DNA from: a virus
Length of the DNA stretch: 20,013 nt
IMG/VR virus record: IMGVR_UViG_3300025771_000269
Coordinates: 1 to 20,013 of that record
Strand: one strand, 5' to 3'
The notes below the pieces were generated by a model. The model searched no databases. It had not been told where the DNA came from and worked only from the letters and a program-made list of their open reading frames with translations. Both the position numbers and the translations under genes were made by a program. Within the stretch, counting starts at the first letter, position 1. Each line of letters begins with the position of its first letter. Below are positions 16,028 through 20,013 of the stretch, piece after piece.

Positions 16028-16917
16028 ACTTCCTTCTTCTTTAAAGTGGCGTACCAAACTTGCGGTGGATTCTTAGCCCGTGACGTAACACGGTCGTGCA
16101 AGACTGCATTAGGCCAGCAGTGATGTCTGTAACCACACAAGTTGCATTCCTTCGGTAGTAGTTTGTTTCCAGTCTCTACAACCTCGCCATCCTTCTTGTA
16201 CGTTTCAGGCACAGCCTTGTACGGCTTGAATGGCTTTACGTCGGGGTTGTTAAGAAACTTGATACGCTCTGCCGCATCCTTCAGGTATGCTTCTTTGTCA
16301 TCTTGTGACCAGTCAGGAACCTCAACGATAGCTACCTGACCGTTGGATTTGTTAACGACAATCCACCCGCCAAACGGCATGTCGGTTGCTTCAGCATACA
16401 AGAACCCCTGCATGAGATAGCCAAAGGGATCGTCTTCCTTTAGCTTTTCATATCCACCTAGTCCTGTAAACTTATAGTTGAATGCCCAATCACTGGCTGA
16501 CTTAACATCCCAAACTTTCTCGACACCAGTTTCATCACGGATGATAACGTCAAGAGTTCCCTTTACAACCTCATCACCAATCTTCAATTCAACAGCACGT
16601 TGATAGTCAACGATGTCTACCCCCGCCTCTTTCATAATTAGCATGATGATAGATTCCGTTAGATCACCGAACATAAACCTGAACAGGGTATTATATTCCA
16701 TCTCTTCCTTGATGCCCTGCTTATCCAAAACCTGTTGGCAAAGAGGACGACCCAAGCCCGACATACGAATACGGTAACCGCCGCGTTCAGTTGTAAGTTG
16801 TTTAACTACAGAGTCGCTGCATTCTTTTTGAAAGGCAGCAAGAGTCTCAGGGGAGACAGTAGTTTCCCCCCTGAGAGCCTTAGTCATGTAGTCTTGTATT
16901 TTAAGCAGCGTTAGCAT
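16024..16917 (-). CDS. Cas4/RecB-like PD-(D/E)XK nuclease with a predicted Fe-S cluster (297 aa)
   Basis: Probable exonuclease for host DNA breakdown or end processing. Counted from ATG 16917: C60 (GRPLCQQVL), E88 in FMFGDLTE, D123 in KGTLDVII, D137-V-K139 in VWDVKSAS, the RecB-type QxxxY motif (Q170, Y174 in YLMQGFLYAEA), and a C-terminal CNLCGYRHHC with C258, C261 and C267. One early Cys and a late C-x2-C-x5-C is the four-cysteine arrangement that holds a 4Fe-4S cluster in Cas4 and AddB nucleases. There are no Cas genes or CRISPR here, so it serves DNA metabolism. ATG 16917 lies inside the end of the previous gene; TTG 16959 would be longer, and ATG 16887 shorter. Confidence 0.85.
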   Translation of the reverse strand: MLTLLKIQDYMTKALRGETTVSPETLAAFQKECSDSVVKQLTTERGGYRIRMSGLGRPLCQQVLDKQGIKEEMEYNTLFRFMFGDLTESIIMLIMKEAGVDIVDYQRAVELKIGDEVVKGTLDVIIRDETGVEKVWDVKSASDWAFNYKFTGLGGYEKLKEDDPFGYLMQGFLYAEATDMPFGGWIVVNKSNGQVAIVEVPDWSQDDKEAYLKDAAERIKFLNNPDVKPFKPYKAVPETYKKDGEVVETGNKLLPKECNLCGYRHHCWPNAVLHDRVTSRAKNPPQVWYATLKKKEV

Positions 16918-17761
16918 CTTCGAAGTCCGCCGCCAGATCAATGTCGTCATCGTCAGCAAGAAGCTTTACAGCCTCACGATGCTGATTCATAACGTTCTCA
17001 TTGTGACCCTTTACAGTCTCTGCAAACATGCCCATGAGTTCCTTATCCTGATCTGTGATATAGACTTCCTTCTCCAATGCTGGCACAGGAGTCCAGAAAG
17101 TTACGCTACCATTTTTATGGCGATGTGTAGTAAGGGAGATCTCACACTTCTGCATAAGCTTCTTTTGCTTAGACAAGCCGCCAATAAAATCGCCGATAGG
17201 TTTGTAACCGGAACGCTTGAAGTACGCAACCACTGGCTGGTCTTCAACCTTCACGTCGGTTCCATCTGCTGTCTTGAAGTCACCAGATATCTTACCATAA
17301 ATAACCTGATTACAAACAACGGCACGTGATCGCAAGTAGGCGGGGTCATCTTTCGATAGTTTCTCCTCTTCCTCACGAGTCAATCTTCCAGCTTTATTGA
17401 TACCATCGGTTGATGGGAACATACCAGACAGCGTCGGTTTTTGTACCGACTTAGATGAAAAGGCACCACTCTCCTGATCCCACAGGCTATATTCAAAAGT
17501 ACGCAGTATAAATCTCATGCTTACTTTCTCTGCGTAGATAAACCGACCATCTAGGTACATCTTCCACGCACCACGAGGCAGGGTCTTACCATCTTCAGTC
17601 TCTGCATCGTAGTTGATGTTGAGGCGAGGCAAACCGACCTGACGGTTGGTATTACCGCCTTGACCGCTTGCTTCCATTAGGGCTTCAGCATCGTCACTAT
17701 TAAATGCTGAAACAATTGCGTCCATATCGTCAATGTTCATTACGTCTGTCCCTGTATCCAT
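16901..17761 (-). CDS. Candidate single-stranded DNA-binding protein (286 aa)
   Basis: An acidic leader (residues 1-32) is followed by a mixed beta/alpha core with many aromatic and basic residues (GAWKMYLDGRFIYAEKVSMRFILRTFEYSLWD; VVAYFKRSGYKPIGDFIGGLSKQKKLMQKCEISL; HRHKNGSVTFWTPVPAL) and a strongly acidic tail (LLADDDDIDLAADFEDANAA). An aromatic-rich core with an acidic tail is the general plan of phage single-strand binding proteins such as T7 gp2.5, whose tail contacts the polymerase. The gene lies directly between the polymerase and the Cas4-like nuclease. The tail does not end in Phe as in T7. I see no definite OB-fold signature, so the call rests on context and the tail. AAGGAG lies 11 bases upstream of ATG 17761; ATG 17740 is a possible alternative. 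Confidence 0.6.
   Translation of the reverse strand: MDTGTDVMNIDDMDAIVSAFNSDDAEALMEASGQGGNTNRQVGLPRLNINYDAETEDGKTLPRGAWKMYLDGRFIYAEKVSMRFILRTFEYSLWDQESGAFSSKSVQKPTLSGMFPSTDGINKAGRLTREEEEKLSKDDPAYLRSRAVVCNQVIYGKISGDFKTADGTDVKVEDQPVVAYFKRSGYKPIGDFIGGLSKQKKLMQKCEISLTTHRHKNGSVTFWTPVPALEKEVYITDQDKELMGMFAETVKGHNENVMNQHREAVKLLADDDDIDLAADFEDANAA
17433..17450. repeat. Inverted repeat built on the GTCGGTTT octamer
   Basis: GTCGGT (17433-17438) and ACCGAC (17445-17450) are perfect complements with a six-base loop TTTTGT. It lies inside the candidate single-strand binding protein gene. The left half is one of the dispersed octamers. Confidence 0.6.
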
Positions 17762-17800
17762 GATTTTTCATGCTCCTTATTTTAGGGTTGTAGATAGATA

Positions 17801-19342
17801 TTACAGTTCTACTTCTTCAGAGTCAAGCCAATTTTTGCCTATTTTTAATTCTATTCCGACAGGCATATCGTACTCGACACCGTACCGATTGACTGTTTCT
17901 TCAGGTAAACTCTTCATAGCATAGGCTAACAGCCCGATGCAAGTCTCTTTTTCATCTGGATGTACATCCAATACAATCGAATCGTGTACAGTATTGCAAA
18001 TTACAGAATTCAGATTTCTTACACGCATCATTTTATCTAGGCGAACCAGAGCGGCTGGCAACAAGTCGGCTGTTGCAAACCCCTGTACTGGATAGTTACA
18101 GATAGCCGTACGGTTTGTGGCTGTACCCCACTCAGTCCAACGGGCTGACGGGAAAGCGTACTGTCTACCGCTTGGCAATGTTATAACTTTTGTTCTTACA
18201 GCTTCTTTCTGCAGTTCCTTGTGCCACTCAGTAACGCCCTCATACTTTTCCTTGAACGCACGATAGTAGCGTTGCTGATTTTCTGTACCACTGACACCGC
18301 CATACAAAGGCTTGAACGTGTGTGCCTTTGCTTCTTGACGTGTGCATCCGATAACGCTTGCAGTATAGCTGTGAACATCAGTACCATCCTTCACATCAAT
18401 GTAGGCTTGTGCATCCTTAGACAAGAAACCCGCTACCCTGAATTCTAGTTGCGAGTAATCCCCCTCAAGTATAAAGCCACCCGTGAAGCGGCTCTCGACA
18501 ACCTTCCGTATAGCGAAGGTACTTCCACGCGGCATATTCTGAAAGTTAGGATTCCTAGACGAAAGACGACCCGTTGCCGTAATACATTGCATGAATTCAG
18601 GATGGATGAAATTATTCGCGTCAACATTATTTTTCATTCCTTCTACAAAAGTTGACAGATAGGTACGCAAAGCACTGTAGCGCACATAGGCTACAACGAA
18701 TTCGTGGGCATCACCCATCAAGTCGGTTTGTCGGTTTTCTAAGGTAACCTTGTCGGTTTTGAAACCTGCCGCCGCCGTGTCCATCGGATCACGAGGTATC
18801 AGCTTGAATCCAGCTACTTCCCGTGTAGGTATATAAAGAACACCAGCCCCGTCACACCGCCGACAGACACGCACAGCCTTTCCTATCGTGCCATCCTTCT
18901 TGCGTGGATGAAACCGACCCTCTCCCCTACACTCATCACACTGTTGTCCCCGTGTCTTGTACACAACTTCAGTCATGTTCTTCACGGCAGACTTGAACTC
19001 GCCACGCTTCATCCGTGTACGCATCTTGGGCTTCATTGTGTTGCCGCGCATCTCGTGTCCCAAGTTGAAGATGCGTGACCACGTCTTCTTATCTTTAACA
19101 CGCCGTGAATAGAGCAACACGCTCCTGTCATCGGGGCTGGACAGGTTGACAGGGGTATCCCCCATAGCGTCCCGTGCGAGGCGTTCTAGGCGAACCTCAA
19201 GTTCATCCATCTCCTGCTGGTATTCCTGTCGGATATCTTCTAGGGTATCTAAGTTAATCTTCAGGCCATTCCGCTCCATACGAGCCAGAACGTCTGTCAT
19301 CTCAAGCGACAATCTCAATGTCGGTAGTAAAGTCCGTTGCAT
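17801..19342 (-). CDS. polA: Family-A DNA polymerase, polymerase part only, with DnaJ-type zinc motifs (513 aa)
   Basis: Copies the phage genome. Counted from ATG 19342: VLARMERNGLKIN near 18-30 is the usual start of the PolA domain; C135-x2-C138-x-G-x-G and C160-x2-C163-x-G-x-G are two CxxCxGxG motifs of the DnaJ central domain, able to bind one zinc; TATGRLSSRNPNFQNMP leads to motif A with D295 in GDYSQLEFR; motif B is R335, K339, F343, Y347-G348; motif C is H453-D454-S. So the catalytic aspartates are intact and the O-helix residue equal to E. coli 762 is Phe. The 3'-5' exonuclease domain is not in this chain: it is the preceding gene, in another frame and overlapping by 41 bases. GAGGA eight bases before ATG 19342 supports this start; the frame is open to ATG-free codons at 19369, and ATG 19300 is a weaker alternative. 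Confidence 0.93.
   Translation of the reverse strand: MQRTLLPTLRLSLEMTDVLARMERNGLKINLDTLEDIRQEYQQEMDELEVRLERLARDAMGDTPVNLSSPDDRSVLLYSRRVKDKKTWSRIFNLGHEMRGNTMKPKMRTRMKRGEFKSAVKNMTEVVYKTRGQQCDECRGEGRFHPRKKDGTIGKAVRVCRRCDGAGVLYIPTREVAGFKLIPRDPMDTAAAGFKTDKVTLENRQTDLMGDAHEFVVAYVRYSALRTYLSTFVEGMKNNVDANNFIHPEFMQCITATGRLSSRNPNFQNMPRGSTFAIRKVVESRFTGGFILEGDYSQLEFRVAGFLSKDAQAYIDVKDGTDVHSYTASVIGCTRQEAKAHTFKPLYGGVSGTENQQRYYRAFKEKYEGVTEWHKELQKEAVRTKVITLPSGRQYAFPSARWTEWGTATNRTAICNYPVQGFATADLLPAALVRLDKMMRVRNLNSVICNTVHDSIVLDVHPDEKETCIGLLAYAMKSLPEETVNRYGVEYDMPVGIELKIGKNWLDSEEVEL
18722..18759. repeat. Cluster of three GTCGGTTT octamers, two in direct tandem
   Basis: Copies at 18722-18729, 18730-18737 and 18752-18759, all in the same direction, within the polymerase gene just downstream (in gene sense) of the zinc-motif region. 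This is the densest group of the motif in the window. Confidence 0.9.
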
Positions 19343-19886
19343 TATATAATTCCTCAAAGGTAGTGCCAAAGGCTTCTAGCTGTTTAACTGCAATTTCTTC
19401 TGTAGCAAGTACGTCAGCTTTACCGTACTCTTCTACTATCTCCCACGGTATATCATAGAAGGTCTTACCGCTTTTAAGATACGGCTCCACAAGGTCTTTC
19501 TCCTTGCGGGTAACGTCATACTTTTCTGCAAGAGAAGCAAGTCCAAGAGGCCAACGCTGGGCTTTCGATAGGACATATTCCGCCACCATCGTATCAAAGA
19601 TATGACCGTCATAAACAAACCCGCACTCCCGTATCCACGATAAGTCAAACTTGATGTTTTGTCCCACAACTACATCAGCTTCGTCAAGTGCCTCTTGGAA
19701 TAATTCTGGGGCAAAGTCGTGGGCTTGCCTGTCTGCGTGGTAATAGCAGTGGTAGTGTATGTAGGGTGAAGACAGACGTTTGTACCCGATGGATACGAGT
19801 CGGTTTCCAAAGTATGGCAGGGCAGTAGTGCCGCCGCTATCCTTGTGTATGTGGGTTGTTTCCACGTCAAATGTCATAACGTTCAT
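19302..19886 (-). CDS. DnaQ-like 3'-5' proofreading exonuclease, separate from the polymerase (194 aa)
   Basis: Removes mispaired 3' ends; in most PolA proteins this is a domain of the same chain. Counted from ATG 19886: Exo I MTFDVETT with D7 and E9; Exo II VVGQNIKFDLSW with N77 and D81; a conserved FDTMVAEYVL; Exo III EYGKADVLATEEI with Y154 and D158. The four acidic residues are therefore present and the domain should be active. The last residues (ATDFTTDIEIVA) are unlike a PolA linker and come from the part that overlaps the polymerase gene in a different frame. The start shares its A with the previous stop (TGATG), after GAGGGG further upstream. A longer frame from 19940 runs into the upstream gene and is not preferred. 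Confidence 0.9.
   Translation of the reverse strand: MNVMTFDVETTHIHKDSGGTTALPYFGNRLVSIGYKRLSSPYIHYHCYYHADRQAHDFAPELFQEALDEADVVVGQNIKFDLSWIRECGFVYDGHIFDTMVAEYVLSKAQRWPLGLASLAEKYDVTRKEKDLVEPYLKSGKTFYDIPWEIVEEYGKADVLATEEIAVKQLEAFGTTFEELYNATDFTTDIEIVA
19351..19355 (-). promoter_or_regulatory. Ribosome binding site of the separate polymerase gene
   Basis: GAGGA read on the minus strand, eight bases before ATG 19342, inside the last codons of the exonuclease gene. It supports independent initiation of the polymerase chain rather than a frameshifted fusion. Confidence 0.65.
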
Positions 19887-20013
19887 CAGTAATAAACCCC
19901 TCGTTCGATGTCGATTTGACCGTTGATCATACCGTGCCAACCATTCAGCTTATTCTTGGATATGCAAATGTGACGTACAGTATTTTCTACCTCACTAGAC
20001 CCTGTCTTGCCAA
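19886..20013 (-). CDS. 3' end of an unidentified replication-block protein (partial)
   Basis: An open frame enters from the right edge (first full codon at 20011) and stops at TGA 19888-19886, sharing one base with the ATG of the exonuclease gene. The 41 visible residues begin GKTGSSEVENTVRHICISKN and end IDIERGVYY. I do not recognise this carboxy end. Immediately upstream of the polymerase genes, a helicase, primase or other replication protein would be expected in T7-like phages, but the visible part does not prove it. Confidence 0.65.
   Translation of the reverse strand, partial: GKTGSSEVENTVRHICISKNKLNGWHGMINGQIDIERGVYY

Larger units (their letters stand above)
499..19806. repeat. Dispersed octamer GTCGGTTT / AAACCGAC, 27 copies
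   Basis: Copies read as GTCGGTTT on the plus strand start at 499, 2468, 4182, 6356, 6383, 6966, 7591, 9556, 11240, 11657, 13263, 14690, 17433, 18722, 18730, 18752 and 19799. Copies read as AAACCGAC start at 2533, 3626, 5673, 10748, 13960, 14200, 15940, 17540, 17631 and 18911. The bases next to the octamer are not conserved. In the late genes the copies fall in all three codon positions, so different peptides are encoded (for example VGF, SRF, ESV). My rough estimate for random DNA of this composition is under one copy on both strands. Confidence 0.9.

Noticed and set aside
16024-16917. A CRISPR-Cas system suggested by the Cas4-like protein.
   Set aside because: No repeat-spacer array and no other cas gene is present; the nuclease is in a phage replication block.
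16142-17329. Plus-strand frames of 65 and 116 residues opposite the nuclease and SSB genes.
   Set aside because: Shadows of well supported minus-strand genes; no motif or upstream signal.
499-19806. The octamer as a T7-type primase site (core GTC).
   Set aside because: T7 sites extend 5' of GTC, while here the conserved bases are 3' of it and eight are fixed. A different primase specificity remains possible, so only the T7 version is set aside.
19887-19940. Longer exonuclease start at 19940.
   Set aside because: The stretch is better explained as the end of the upstream partial gene in another frame, and the extra residues (MARYDQRSNRHRTRG) do not look like part of the exonuclease fold.
1-20013. 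tRNA genes, integrase, attachment sites or insertion sequences.
   Set aside because: I looked for cloverleaf-like stretches, recombinase motifs and terminal repeats and saw none; the coding density leaves no room for them outside genes.

Overview
The window looks like about half of the genome of a lytic, T7-like podovirus from a marine bacterium. I did not see any host gene, tRNA, integrase or transposase. The reasons for this view are: (i) two long convergent gene blocks with almost no non-coding DNA; (ii) a family-A DNA polymerase whose amino-terminal part carries two CxxCxGxG zinc motifs of the DnaJ central-domain type, a trait I know from the SAR116 phage HMO-2011 and its relatives; (iii) a T7-type endonuclease I, a Cas4/RecB-like nuclease, MazG, DUF3310 and a B12-dependent ribonucleotide reductase; (iv) small MMYGG-repeat and GYHWMK-type proteins that I associate with pelagic phages. 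The host is inferred only as a marine alphaproteobacterium (SAR116, Roseobacter or SAR11 type).

Positions 1-10749, plus strand, are late genes. After the 3' end of a small coiled-coil protein come proteins of 444, 194, 183, 975 and 1561 residues. They fit virion proteins, and the 194/975/1561 series has the order and relative sizes of the T7 ejection proteins gp14, gp15 and gp16. Two very small basic proteins close the block.

Positions 10742-20013, minus strand, read right to left, are replication and nucleotide-metabolism genes: an unidentified partial protein, a DnaQ-type 3'-5' exonuclease, a family-A polymerase as a separate overlapping gene, a candidate single-strand DNA-binding protein, a Cas4-like nuclease, an unknown, endonuclease I, an unknown, MazG, DUF3310, class II ribonucleotide reductase, then small genes including a T5orf172-type protein, a 57-residue zinc ribbon and a PD-(D/E)XK-like protein. 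Most neighbours overlap as ATGA, TTGA or TGATG, so translation is probably coupled along the block. Together they would break down host DNA, recycle nucleotides into dNTPs, copy the phage genome and resolve branched DNA.

The two blocks meet tail to tail with an 8-base overlap. Each block appears to have an intrinsic terminator placed inside the last gene of the other block.

The strongest unexplained signal is the octamer GTCGGTTT (complement AAACCGAC). I count 27 copies on the two strands, in all codon frames, in both blocks, where under one is expected by chance. Also notable are the split polymerase with its own ribosome binding site and several short genes that are easy to miss.
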